A stretch of 64,000 nt of DNA from Paenibacillus taihuensis. Its GTDB lineage: Bacteria; Bacillota; Bacilli; Paenibacillales; Paenibacillaceae. A program made the position numbers and the translations under genes. How positions within the stretch are numbered: position 1 is the first letter of the stretch; each line of letters starts with the position of its first letter. Under the pieces are notes generated by a model. The model was not told the origin of the DNA. It saw nothing but the letters and a program-made list of their open reading frames with translations, and made no database searches. The stretch covers positions 65,396-129,395 of the forward strand of contig NZ_QTTN01000016.1 of NCBI RefSeq assembly GCF_003386535.1, written 5' to 3'. Of the stretch, positions 25,704 to 33,695 are shown piece by piece.

Positions 25704-26900
25704 ATGATGATGACCGGGAACGTTGAAATCAATTCGAACCATAAAGTCGTACTGGTTACAGGTGGTACAGGGTATGTCGGGGGCTGGTGCATTGCCCTGC
25801 TGCTCAAGCAAGGCTATACCGTTCGCACAACGGTGCGCGGTTTGGAGAAAGAGCAGACGGTGCGGGCGAGCATCGCAGCAGAGGTTGATCCGGGCGATCG
25901 GCTGTCGTTCTACGCTGCCGATCTGACGTCGGACAACGGCTGGGACGAGGCAGTGGCCGGCTGTGATTACGTCCTTCATGTCGCTTCGCCTCTTGGCCAC
26001 GAGAATGCCCGAGATCTGGACTCGCTCGTCGGTCCGGCACGCGATGGCGCGCTGCGCGTGCTTCGCGCTTCTGTGAAAGCTAGCGTTCAGCGCGTCGTCA
26101 TGACGTCTTCCTTGGCAGCATGCACGCAGGTTTCCTACAGCGAAGAGGCGATCATAGACGAGTCCTTGTGGAGCGACCCTAAAGATAATAAACTGGATGC
26201 ATATCGCAAATCGAAGGTGTTATCCGAGATGGCCGCATGGCAGTTCATGGAGGAGCATGGCGGGCGCACGTCGCTCACGACGATTCTGCCAGGCGCGATC
26301 TTCGGTCCAATCCTGTCGCAGGCGAATCAGAGCGGTTCCGCCCGCGTCATCGAACGGATCGTGAAGGGGCGCATGCCGGGCACGCCGCGAATCGGATTCG
26401 AGATCGTGGACGTGCGGGACTTGGCGGAGCTGCACATCCTCGCTATGACCTCGGAAGCGGCGGCGGGGCAGCGGTTCATCGCCGTCGGCGGCTTCATGCG
26501 GATGCACGAAATTGCGCAGGAGCTGCGTGCCAAGCTTGGCGGCAAAGCAAGCAAAGCGCCAACCCGCATGATTCCGGACTTCGTGCTGCGCGTGCTCGCG
26601 ATCTTCGACGCGTGGAATGCGCGGAGAGCATTCATTAAACGGACGAAGCGGAGTGACCCTATTTTGAGAAAGATACAGAATGACTGGCTGCATGTACTCG
26701 GCATTATCCTTAGTCTTCTTGGCATTGCGCTAATTGTGCAGCCGCTTGTACGCGGAATCTTCGGCAATCCGATCCTTTACCGATTCCTCGGCTGGCTGCC
26801 GGAGGGCTGGCCTTCGCTGGGCGGATGGATCGTGGTGCTGATTATCGGCCTCGTCCTTATCTCGATTACGAAGCCGCTGCCGACGAAGAAGTCAGAGTAG
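25704..26900 (+). CDS. NAD(P)-dependent reductase (dihydroflavonol-reductase-like) with membrane tail
   Basis: 398 residues from the first of three ATGs at 25704, with GGGAGGA 9 bases upstream. Residues 1 to about 310 are an extended SDR: VVLVTGGTGYVGGWCIALLLKQGYTVRTTVR, DYVLHVASPLG, the catalytic YRKSK and PGAIFGP. The usual C-terminal end of the family is then replaced by about 85 residues containing two hydrophobic helices (LHVLGIILSLLGIALIVQPLV and WIVVLIIGLVLISITK) typical of a separate small membrane protein. An intergenic deletion may have fused two genes. Probably repressed by the divergent TetR. Confidence 0.82.
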   Translation: MMMTGNVEINSNHKVVLVTGGTGYVGGWCIALLLKQGYTVRTTVRGLEKEQTVRASIAAEVDPGDRLSFYAADLTSDNGWDEAVAGCDYVLHVASPLGHENARDLDSLVGPARDGALRVLRASVKASVQRVVMTSSLAACTQVSYSEEAIIDESLWSDPKDNKLDAYRKSKVLSEMAAWQFMEEHGGRTSLTTILPGAIFGPILSQANQSGSARVIERIVKGRMPGTPRIGFEIVDVRDLAELHILAMTSEAAAGQRFIAVGGFMRMHEIAQELRAKLGGKASKAPTRMIPDFVLRVLAIFDAWNARRAFIKRTKRSDPILRKIQNDWLHVLGIILSLLGIALIVQPLVRGIFGNPILYRFLGWLPEGWPSLGGWIVVLIIGLVLISITKPLPTKKSE

Positions 26901-26946
26901 GCAAGGAAGCGGGGGGAGCAGGTAGAGGAAACAGGTAGGCAGAGGG

Positions 26947-26998
26947 ACAGATACACAGATACACAGATACACAGATACACAGATACACAGATACACAG
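26947..26998 (+). repeat. 8-bp microsatellite (ACAGATAC)n
   Basis: Six perfect head-to-tail copies of ACAGATAC (26947-26994) plus a partial one, in the gap after the SDR-like gene. Slippage-prone. Confidence 0.97.
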
Positions 26999-27039
26999 CT
27001 GGGCCAGTTGGGTCTCGGCTGTTTTTTATTATTCTTTAT

Positions 27040-27075
27040 TTAAGTATATACTTAATTAAGTGTTCGATTTATAAT
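27040..27075 (+). promoter_or_regulatory. ArsR-type operator and promoter abutting the start codon
   Basis: TTAAGTATATACTTAA (27040-27055) is a perfect 16-bp palindrome covering the expected -35 zone; TATAAT is at 27070-27075. The ATG at 27082 falls about where transcription should begin, and no Shine-Dalgarno is present, so the mRNA may be leaderless. Confidence 0.7.
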
Positions 27076-27081
27076 ATACCC

Positions 27082-27441
27082 ATGGACACCTTTACAGCAA
27101 TTTCAGACCCCAACAGACGCCATATTGTTGAATTACTGGCCGAGCACGGAAGCCTCACCGCCACCGACATTTGCGGCTACTTCACCATTAGTCCTCAGGC
27201 GATCTCGCAGCATCTCAAGGTGCTTCGCGAGGCGAATGTGGTCTCCGTGGAGAAGAAGGCGCAGCAGCGAATCTACCGCTTGAATGAGCAGTCGATATTC
27301 GAGGTGGAAGAGTGGGCGAAGCGGTACAGACAGCTATGGAGCCAGCGATTCGAGAAGCTTGACGGTTTACTGCAGGCGCGGATGGAGCAGCTGAAGAACA
27401 AGCCGCGTACTCAATCGAATGAGAGGGATGGAGAACAATGA
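27082..27441 (+). CDS. ArsR-family regulator
   Basis: 119 residues. Winged HTH: MDTFTAISDPNRRHIVELLAEHGSLTATDICGYF, then ISPQAISQHLKVLREANVVSVEKKAQQRIYRL. It lacks the usual Cys-rich metal-binding motif; regulators of this type commonly precede an SRPBCC/AHSA1 gene, and that is the case here, with an ATGA overlap. Autoregulation through the palindrome just upstream is likely. No RBS is found; see the promoter entry. Confidence 0.9.
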   Translation: MDTFTAISDPNRRHIVELLAEHGSLTATDICGYFTISPQAISQHLKVLREANVVSVEKKAQQRIYRLNEQSIFEVEEWAKRYRQLWSQRFEKLDGLLQARMEQLKNKPRTQSNERDGEQ

Positions 27442-27938
27442 CAATGGTAAATGAAACGAAATTGACGGCAGAGCCAGGCAAGCAAGTCATTCTGATCGAG
27501 AGAGAGTTTAATGCACCGCGCGAGCTCGTATTCGAAGCCTTCACAGACGCGGATCTGTTCGTACAGTGGATGGGACCAAACGCGCTTACGATGAAGCTGG
27601 AGAAGTTCGATGCACGTGATGGCGGCGCGTGGAAATATATTTCCAAAGAGCCAAACAGCGGCGCTGAATTCGCATTCTGTGGTGTGTTCCACGAAGTGAC
27701 AGCACCTTCCCGTATCGTGCAGACGTTCGAATTCCTCGGCCTTCCGGATCGCGGACATGTGACTTTGGAGACAGCTGTGTTCGAGGAGCTGCCAGGCGAC
27801 CGGACGGTTGTGAAGATGGAGTCGGTGTTCCGCTCGATTGCGGACCGTGACGGCATGCTGCAGTCCGGCATGGAGGGCGGCTTGAACGAATCGTTCGGCC
27901 GACTGGTGAAGCTGCTCGAGACACTTCGCAATCGCTAA
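27438..27938 (+). CDS. SRPBCC / AHSA1-domain protein
   Basis: 166 residues, start overlapping the ArsR stop by four bases. One START-like helix-grip domain: REFNAPRELVFEAFTDADLFVQWMGPNALTMKLEKFDARDGGAWKY, FHEVTAPSRIVQTFEF and a long C-terminal helix (MLQSGMEGGLNESFGRLVKLLET). Such proteins bind hydrophobic ligands in a deep pocket; function undefined. In one operon with the ArsR regulator. Confidence 0.92.
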   Translation: MTMVNETKLTAEPGKQVILIEREFNAPRELVFEAFTDADLFVQWMGPNALTMKLEKFDARDGGAWKYISKEPNSGAEFAFCGVFHEVTAPSRIVQTFEFLGLPDRGHVTLETAVFEELPGDRTVVKMESVFRSIADRDGMLQSGMEGGLNESFGRLVKLLETLRNR

Positions 27939-28001
27939 CTCGGAGCCGTATAATGGAGCTAGCAAGTTCAAGCTTCGTTAGGATACGGAGGGAAGAAGAC
28001 G

Positions 28002-28460
28002 ATGCAAACGATAAAGCGGATGATTGAGCATCAGATTTGGGCAGATAAGCGGATGATGGCTGGGCTGCGTGCGAACGGGGGAAAACCGGCGGATGCGGTG
28101 AAGCTGATGCGCCACCTTGCGACCGCGGAGCAGGTATGGGTTACGCGGCTGAATGGACAGAGCAGCGCGCATCTTCAGCTATGGCAAGACGATGCGGATC
28201 TCGACTCGCTCGAGGAGCTGCTGGCAAGCAATGAGGCGAGCTACCGCGCGTACGCGGACGGCTTGACGGAAGAGAAGCTGGATGAGATGGTCTCGTATGC
28301 GAACCAGAGCGGCGTCATGTTCAGCACGTCGGTGCGGGATATTTTGTCGCAGGTTGTGCTGCATGGACAGTATCATCGCGGACAGATCAATCGTGCTTTG
28401 AAGGAAGCGGGCGGGACACCGCAGGCGCTGGATTATATTTTGTATGCGCGAATGCAGTAG
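28002..28460 (+). CDS. DinB-family protein
   Basis: 152 residues. Four-helix-bundle DinB/YfiT fold with the three His that usually bind a metal: one in MRHLATAEQVWVTRL and two in VVLHGQYHRGQINRAL. Family members include thiol-dependent transferases; the substrate is unknown. It follows the SRPBCC gene by 63 bases in the same direction and may be in the same unit, with a strong terminator after it. Confidence 0.9.
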   Translation: MQTIKRMIEHQIWADKRMMAGLRANGGKPADAVKLMRHLATAEQVWVTRLNGQSSAHLQLWQDDADLDSLEELLASNEASYRAYADGLTEEKLDEMVSYANQSGVMFSTSVRDILSQVVLHGQYHRGQINRALKEAGGTPQALDYILYARMQ

Positions 28461-28484
28461 GCATGGCTATAGAAAAGAGAAACG

Positions 28485-28515
28485 AAAAAGCACCCAAAGC
28501 TGGGGTGCTTTTTGT
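28485..28515 (+). terminator. Terminator after DinB gene
   Basis: AAAAAGCACCC (28485-28495) pairs with GGGGTGCTTTTT (28502-28513) with a short CAAAGC-type loop and built-in T-run. Confidence 0.88.
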
Positions 28516-28528
28516 GCTCATGATGCGC

Positions 28529-28716
28529 TCTATGATGGATAAATCCAACTTAAATCCACCTTTTGGGGCGACTCGCTGGCTATAGTGGAAAAATCCACTC
28601 ATTTCTTCTCCAAACGAGCGTTTTCCGCCAATCCGGCCGAAAATGAGTGGAGAAATCCATTATAGCATCGAAAAACGGCTGATTTTGCTTAAAATGAGTG
28701 GATTAATCCCATATAG
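28529..28716. repeat. Cluster of AATGAGTGGA/TCCACTCATT inverted repeats
   Basis: Three related ~27-bp units: 28579-28605 (inverted), 28639-28666 and 28691-28716 (direct), each containing GCTATA, TGGA-N3/4-TCCA and AATGAGTGGA; a degenerate fourth lies at about 28529-28548. The first two face each other and could fold into a long hairpin. No coding potential. They look like a dispersed intergenic repeat family. Confidence 0.75.
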
Positions 28717-28753
28717 CTATGGTGGCGAGTGTGAACTCGTGAGTTTGATTAAG

Positions 28754-28797
28754 CCAAGACCAGGCCAAGACCAAGCCAAGACCAAGCCAAGACCAAG
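28754..28797. repeat. 11-bp tandem repeat (CCAAGACCAAG) x4
   Basis: Four copies at 28754, 28765, 28776 and 28787, the first with one change; they end six bases before the 3' end of the leftward hydrolase gene. Confidence 0.95.
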
Positions 28798-28802
28798 CGA
28801 AC

Positions 28803-30950
28803 CTAGCCAAGCACCGGAAGCAGCACATGGCTCGGATACTGCTCGGTGTGGTGGATCGTTTGCGTTGCGAGCACCGGCTTCGGATCTTCATACGGGTTCA
28901 GCCCCGTATTCGAGTTCGGGAAGGCGACGTTCTTGCTCGACGATGTCACCGAGAAGCGGACGCGGTGTCCAGCGACAAAACGGTGCGCGATGTTCGGCAT
29001 GAAGATGTTGAACCGCTCCACCTGGCCCGGCGTCAGCAGCTCCGGCTTGTCGTAGCCGCCGCGGTATTTGGCCCGGACGATATAGCTCGACAGCAGGATC
29101 GAGTTGTCCGCTTCATCCACATCGCTCAGCGAGACGACCCAGTCGGTGTCGACCGCGGAGCTTGCCGCATACAGCACGGCGGAGAGCTCGCCCGCAATCG
29201 TGAGCTCCTCGTTCAGGCTCTCGCTTGTATAGCAGAGCACATCCTGACGAAGCTCAATCGTGCGGCGATTCTCCGGCTCGCGCTCGCCGGAGTCAGCGAC
29301 CGGATCGGACGGATTGTAGACGTATACGTCCGGCTCCGCTTGAGACGGGCCCGCAGCAGGCTGCAGCTGCAGCGTGCCGTTGCCGAAGGCGGAGTTCGCC
29401 CGCCCGCCGCTGCTCAGATAGAACGGCGTGGCGGTCGATTCGGTCGGCGTCCAGTCCGCGGACGTGCGCCATTTGTTCTCGCCGACCACGTAGTAGCTGG
29501 CTCTCGGCTCGGTATCGATGCCGTTGGCGATGCCTTTGAGGTGGCGATCGAACCAGCGAAGCACGTTCACGTCGTAGTCGTAGACGACGGCATCTTCACC
29601 GAACGCAGCACCCTTCAGGTCGCGCGCCCGGTTCGGGCCGTGCTCCCATGGACCGAGCCAGATTTTGCGGTTCGGCACATCATGCTCGGTGAGCAGCCGC
29701 CATGTCTCGGAGACGCCTGGGCTGTCGCCGTCGTACCAGCCGGAGATGACGAACATCGGAGCCTTGATCTGGTGGGCGCGCTCCGCATGATCGCAGTTCC
29801 GCCAGTATTCGTCGTACTCCGGATGCTCGCTCCACATGTCCCAAGGGCCGGAGCTGCGGCCGATCATTTGCTGCGGAATCTCCTTGATCGGGCGCGCGTC
29901 CACTGCCTTCGCAGGGTCGACCGTGATGCCCGCGAAGATTTGAAAATCCGTCCGCGTGCCGACCGACTGCGCGAGTGTCCAGCAAAGCAGCGGCCACGAG
30001 CAGACCGTCCCGCCCCGGCGCACGGTATCGACGAATGGCGTGCCGACGTTCACTTCGTTGACGACGGCTTTGAGATTCGGATGCCCGCTCGTGGAAGCGG
30101 CCATGACGACATAGCCGAGATACGAAGCGCCCCACATGCCGACGTCGCCGTTCGACCACGGCTGAGCGATGATCCAGTCGATCGTGTCGGAACCGTCCTC
30201 GCGCTCATGATAGAACGGCACAAGCTCGCCTTCGGAATCGGCGCGGCCGCGCACGTCCTGATTGACGACCGCGTAACCTTTGCACACCCAGTGCATGAAA
30301 TTCTCTTTGCGTCCATTGCGGTCATAGCATGTCCGAACGAGAAGGGTCGGCAGCTTGGTGCCTGGCGCGATGCCTTCCGGCAAATAAACATCCGTCGCGA
30401 GCTTCACGCCATCGCGCATCGGGATGAGGAACGTGCCGAGATCGTTCACGCCGTACTCGGGCTTCGACAAGGAAGGATCATCATAGACGACGAGCGGCGT
30501 CAGCTTCTCCAGCCCTTCTTGCACGATAATCTCCATGCCGTAACGGTTCGGCGTCAGGAAGGCAATCACTTTGCCATCAAGCGTGACGATGTCTACCGCT
30601 GTGCCTCCGCGTTTTGCCCATACCTGAGAGGTACGTCCTTGTTCGTCCGTATAGGTCAGATGGCGATGATAGTTCTCGCCGTTCTCGACAATCACGCGGT
30701 CGCCCGCCCACTCTGCCTTCAGATAGAGCGGCATCGCTTCACGAATCTGCTGGAGCGGAAGTGCGTACTTCGCACGATCATCCAGCACGTTCTCTTGCAT
30801 TTGCGTACGCTGTCTCGGGTTCACCTTGGCATGCATGATTTTGCCGCTGCCGCCTTCTTCCGTGAACCGGATACGCCCCTCATAAACACCTGCACAGTAG
30901 AAGCTGTAAACCTTCGCCGTAGCCGTAGTCTTTGTCATTGTTGTCGCCAT
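28803..30950 (-). CDS. CocE/NonD-family hydrolase (S15-like) with extra N-terminal domain
   Basis: 715 residues. The first ~165 form an extra beta-rich domain of unknown type. From about 170 comes the alpha/beta-hydrolase core (FLIPMRDGVKLATDVYLPEG) with the nucleophile in GMWGASYLGYV (Ser about 276), the acid in VISGWYDGDSPG and the His in GPWEHGPNR; the C-terminal jelly-roll follows (about 540-715). The family covers X-Pro dipeptidyl-peptidases, cocaine esterase and alpha-amino-acid ester or acylase enzymes. Cytoplasmic. It is the last gene of a three-gene leftward operon, three bases after the M19 gene. Confidence 0.9.
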   Translation of the reverse strand: MATTMTKTTATAKVYSFYCAGVYEGRIRFTEEGGSGKIMHAKVNPRQRTQMQENVLDDRAKYALPLQQIREAMPLYLKAEWAGDRVIVENGENYHRHLTYTDEQGRTSQVWAKRGGTAVDIVTLDGKVIAFLTPNRYGMEIIVQEGLEKLTPLVVYDDPSLSKPEYGVNDLGTFLIPMRDGVKLATDVYLPEGIAPGTKLPTLLVRTCYDRNGRKENFMHWVCKGYAVVNQDVRGRADSEGELVPFYHEREDGSDTIDWIIAQPWSNGDVGMWGASYLGYVVMAASTSGHPNLKAVVNEVNVGTPFVDTVRRGGTVCSWPLLCWTLAQSVGTRTDFQIFAGITVDPAKAVDARPIKEIPQQMIGRSSGPWDMWSEHPEYDEYWRNCDHAERAHQIKAPMFVISGWYDGDSPGVSETWRLLTEHDVPNRKIWLGPWEHGPNRARDLKGAAFGEDAVVYDYDVNVLRWFDRHLKGIANGIDTEPRASYYVVGENKWRTSADWTPTESTATPFYLSSGGRANSAFGNGTLQLQPAAGPSQAEPDVYVYNPSDPVADSGEREPENRRTIELRQDVLCYTSESLNEELTIAGELSAVLYAASSAVDTDWVVSLSDVDEADNSILLSSYIVRAKYRGGYDKPELLTPGQVERFNIFMPNIAHRFVAGHRVRFSVTSSSKNVAFPNSNTGLNPYEDPKPVLATQTIHHTEQYPSHVLLPVLG

Positions 30951-30953
30951 CGC

Positions 30954-32126
30954 TTAGCTCCCCCAAACCTGTTCGAATACGCGCAGCCAGTTGCCGCCGA
31001 TGATTTTGCCGACTTCTTCGTCGGAATAGCCGCGGGCAACGAGACCCCGGGTGAAGTTGATGAATAGGCCGTACTGTTCGAGCCCGCGAACGAGCTCTGT
31101 GGAAGGACCGTCACCCTTAGCAAAACCAAGCTTCGGCGCGATATGCTCCTTGAAGTAGACGAGCGACCAGTCGACATCGCTCATCGGCCAGTCGGTACCG
31201 ATGCCGACGTGGTCGACCCCGACCAGACGGACGATGTAATCGATATGATCGAGCACATGATCAATGGTCGTATTCTTCGGGTCCTCGTGGACGAACCACG
31301 GCATCGCGAACACGCCGATCACGCCGCCCGTAGCCGCGATCGCCTGAATCTCTTCATCGCTCTTGCAGCGGCGGTGCGGGTAGATCGCCTCAACGCCTGT
31401 GTGGGAAGCAATGACTGGCGCCTCAGATAAGCGGCACGCGTCGAGCGTCGTCTGTTTGCCGCAATGGCTCGTGTCGACGACGATACGGAGCTCGTTCAGC
31501 CTCCGGATGAACGTCATGCCGAAGTTAGACACTCCGCCGTTTGCGAGCTCCATACAGCCCGAAGCGATGGCGTTCTGATTATTGTAAGTCAGCTGAACGA
31601 GACGGAGGCCGAAGCTGTGCAGCGCCTCGAGGAGATCGAGGTTCTTGCCGAGTCCGGTCGGGTCTTGGGTCGTGACGATGCCGGCTTTCAGCCCGTCTGC
31701 CTTCGCACGCCGAATGTCCGCAGCGGTCAACGCTTTGATGAGCCAGTCGGTGCGGTCGAACTGCTCCTGCACCTCGCCCATGCTTGTCATGATACCCTCG
31801 TGGCTGGACATGTCGAGCTCCCGGTTGCCGGCTGTAATGCCGGAGCGGTACCACTCGTCCTTGAACGCGGCAAGCTCGCCGCGGGCGGACATTTGGCGCA
31901 GCCGCTTGCTCGGAAGCATGGCATACGCCATCGGATCATCCTTCAGCGGCTCGCACTCCGCCTTGATCTGTTCGGATACTTCAGCCGGTATAACGCTAGG
32001 GGAAAGAGGCCCTTGAAAAAGTAGATCAATAACGATGCTGCGCTCATGAATATCGCGCGCACGCTGTTCTTGCTCCGCAGTCAGTCCGAAATCATACATT
32101 CCTGCATGCTCGCTCATATTGCTCAT
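30954..32126 (-). CDS. M19 membrane-dipeptidase-like protein
   Basis: 390 residues; GAGGAGAG precedes ATG 32126. M19 (renal dipeptidase) features: VDTSHCGKQTTLDACRLSEAPVIASHTGVEAIYPHRR, GGVIGVFAMPWFV and DHVGIGTDWPM near the C-terminus. These enzymes cleave dipeptides, including those with a C-terminal D-residue, using a binuclear zinc site. The expected first H-x-D metal motif near the N-terminus is not seen: the matching place reads SIVIDLLFQG. Metal binding may therefore differ. No signal peptide. Second gene of the OCD-M19-CocE operon. Confidence 0.85.
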   Translation of the reverse strand: MSNMSEHAGMYDFGLTAEQEQRARDIHERSIVIDLLFQGPLSPSVIPAEVSEQIKAECEPLKDDPMAYAMLPSKRLRQMSARGELAAFKDEWYRSGITAGNRELDMSSHEGIMTSMGEVQEQFDRTDWLIKALTAADIRRAKADGLKAGIVTTQDPTGLGKNLDLLEALHSFGLRLVQLTYNNQNAIASGCMELANGGVSNFGMTFIRRLNELRIVVDTSHCGKQTTLDACRLSEAPVIASHTGVEAIYPHRRCKSDEEIQAIAATGGVIGVFAMPWFVHEDPKNTTIDHVLDHIDYIVRLVGVDHVGIGTDWPMSDVDWSLVYFKEHIAPKLGFAKGDGPSTELVRGLEQYGLFINFTRGLVARGYSDEEVGKIIGGNWLRVFEQVWGS

Positions 32127-32144
32127 GATGTCTCTCTCCTCGGG

Positions 32145-33125
32145 TTAGATTGCTATTGATGTGCCCTTGCCTTGCTGCTGTGCTTGTTCATAGATATAGG
32201 CGGCTGCCGCCAAATCCTCGACCGCAAGACCGAGCGACTTGAACAGCGTGAGCTGCTTGTCCGACGTGCGACCCTCGATGCGGCCGAGCAGCGCTTCGCC
32301 GACCTCGCCGACAATGTGGTCGCTGCTGATCGCGCCTTCTTGCAGCGGGATCAAATAGTCGCCAGCCTCGCCAAGCGCGGACTCGCGGCGGTCGACGTAG
32401 AGCCTCGACCGCCGCACGATCGCGGTGGCGAGCTCGCGGTCCTTCGCCCGGCAGGCGCCCACCGCATTGATGTGCGCGCCTTCGGCGATCCATTCGTCCT
32501 CGAGCACTGGCGTGGTCGAGGACGTCAGTGTACAAATAATTTCGGCGCACGCGACTGCTTCCTGCGCGGAGCCGCTCGCCTCAATCGCTAGCCGCTCGCC
32601 GTAGCGCGCGCTCATATCGTCCGCAAACCGCTGCGCATGCTCCGCGCTGCGGCTCCAGACGCGGACGCGCTCGAGCGGCCGCACGAGCATCAGCGCCTCG
32701 AGATGGCTGCGCGCCTGCTCGCCCGTGCCGATCAGCGCGAGCGAGCGCGCGTCCGGCTTCGCGAGCAGCTTCGTCGCCGCCGCGCTGACTGCGGCCGTGC
32801 GGATCGCGGTTACGCGGAGCCCATCAACGATCGCGTTCACGGCTCCTGTGGTCGCATCGAACAGCGTGATGAGCCCTTGATGCGACGGCAGCCCGCGGTC
32901 GTGATTATGCGGGAAGACGCTGATCAGCTTCGCGCCGACGATCTCTTGGCGGATCAAGTATGCGGGCATGAGCCCCATGAGTCCGCCTTCGCGGACGGGA
33001 ACGACGGAACGCAGCTGCTGCTCGGCTTGTCCGGCGGACAAGTCTTGAAGCGCGGTTTCCATGAGTGTTATGCAGGCTTCCATCGATAGTAGTTCGGATA
33101 CTTCGTGACCGGTAATGACTAACAT
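32145..33125 (-). CDS. Ornithine cyclodeaminase / mu-crystallin-family enzyme
   Basis: 326 residues. NAD-binding site ALIGTGEQARSHLEALMLVRPLERVRVWSRS and the family N-terminus (GHEVSELLSMEACITLMETALQDLSAG, then PHNHDRGLPSHQGLITLFDATTG). Members include ornithine cyclodeaminase, alanine dehydrogenase, and ketimine or pyrroline-carboxylate reductases. The company of two peptide or amide hydrolases suggests use of an unusual amino acid released from a peptide. First gene of the operon; the promoter should lie just above 33125. Confidence 0.88.
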   Translation of the reverse strand: MLVITGHEVSELLSMEACITLMETALQDLSAGQAEQQLRSVVPVREGGLMGLMPAYLIRQEIVGAKLISVFPHNHDRGLPSHQGLITLFDATTGAVNAIVDGLRVTAIRTAAVSAAATKLLAKPDARSLALIGTGEQARSHLEALMLVRPLERVRVWSRSAEHAQRFADDMSARYGERLAIEASGSAQEAVACAEIICTLTSSTTPVLEDEWIAEGAHINAVGACRAKDRELATAIVRRSRLYVDRRESALGEAGDYLIPLQEGAISSDHIVGEVGEALLGRIEGRTSDKQLTLFKSLGLAVEDLAAAAYIYEQAQQQGKGTSIAI

Positions 33126-33200
33126 GCTGCGCTCACCTGCTCATTTCTGTTCATTTGTTTAATAAATTAACTTTTATTGTATGCGAACAGGGTGGGGAAG

Positions 33201-33226
33201 GAAAGCCCCGATTACGCGGGGCTTTC
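33201..33226 (-). terminator. Terminator of the small FWFYP gene
   Basis: GAAAGCCCCG (33201-33210) and CGGGGCTTTC (33217-33226) form a perfect 10-bp stem; on the reverse strand a T-rich tail follows. Confidence 0.7.
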
Positions 33227-33283
33227 GGGCTACAGGTTTCAACTCAGTGTCCTTAACCGCGTGTGTCGACACCCCAGCCCCGA

Positions 33284-33565
33284 CTAGAACAGCGTCGGAA
33301 TCGGCGGACAGGTCGACGCTTCAATAAATCTCGAATCAAAACCATAATAATACCAGAATGATCCGCTCCATCTGTAGCCTGTCGTGCCGTTCATATCGAC
33401 CATTGTCGGGTAGAACCAGAAGCTGTCTCCGCCTCTTAGCCAAACATAGGTGTACTCGTGAATGCAGTCGATGATATACGAAACTTGAGGCTTCGGAGGG
33501 ACGTAAGCAGGCGGTGCAGAGGCCGGCGGCTGACGCATGGGTCCATAAAATCCGAAATGAGACAT
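33284..33565 (-). CDS. Small aromatic 'FWFYP' protein, paralogue 1
   Basis: 93 residues from ATG 33565; GAGGAG 8 bases before supports this over an upstream ATG at 33580. Pro-rich N-terminus (MRQPPASAPPAYVPPKPQ), then a conserved core: C-x-HEYTYVWLRGGDSFWFYP, GYRWSGSFWYYYGFD and a final TCPP. The same core appears in the protein at 46996-47286, so they are paralogues. No transmembrane helix; the aromatic, beta-like composition with two Cys resembles small spore-associated proteins, but that is a guess. No family recognised. Confidence 0.75.
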   Translation of the reverse strand: MSHFGFYGPMRQPPASAPPAYVPPKPQVSYIIDCIHEYTYVWLRGGDSFWFYPTMVDMNGTTGYRWSGSFWYYYGFDSRFIEASTCPPIPTLF

Positions 33566-33695
33566 AACATCGCTCCTCATAGAAGGCTGGCAATCCGTAC
33601 GTTATCGTACGTAGGTGAATAACCATTTGACTGTACAGCCGCCTAAGGTCATCATAATGGTAATCATATGCTCGTTCAGAAAGCGGGGACCGCCC

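Noticed and set aside
26777..26980. Reverse frame with repeated YLCICVS
   Set aside because: It is produced by the ACAGATAC microsatellite and by the 3' end of the reductase gene.
28827..31067. Large opposite-strand ORF across the CocE and M19 genes
   Set aside because: The hydrolase and dipeptidase motifs lie on the reverse strand; the long forward frame is a GC-driven shadow rich in Arg/Asp/Val.
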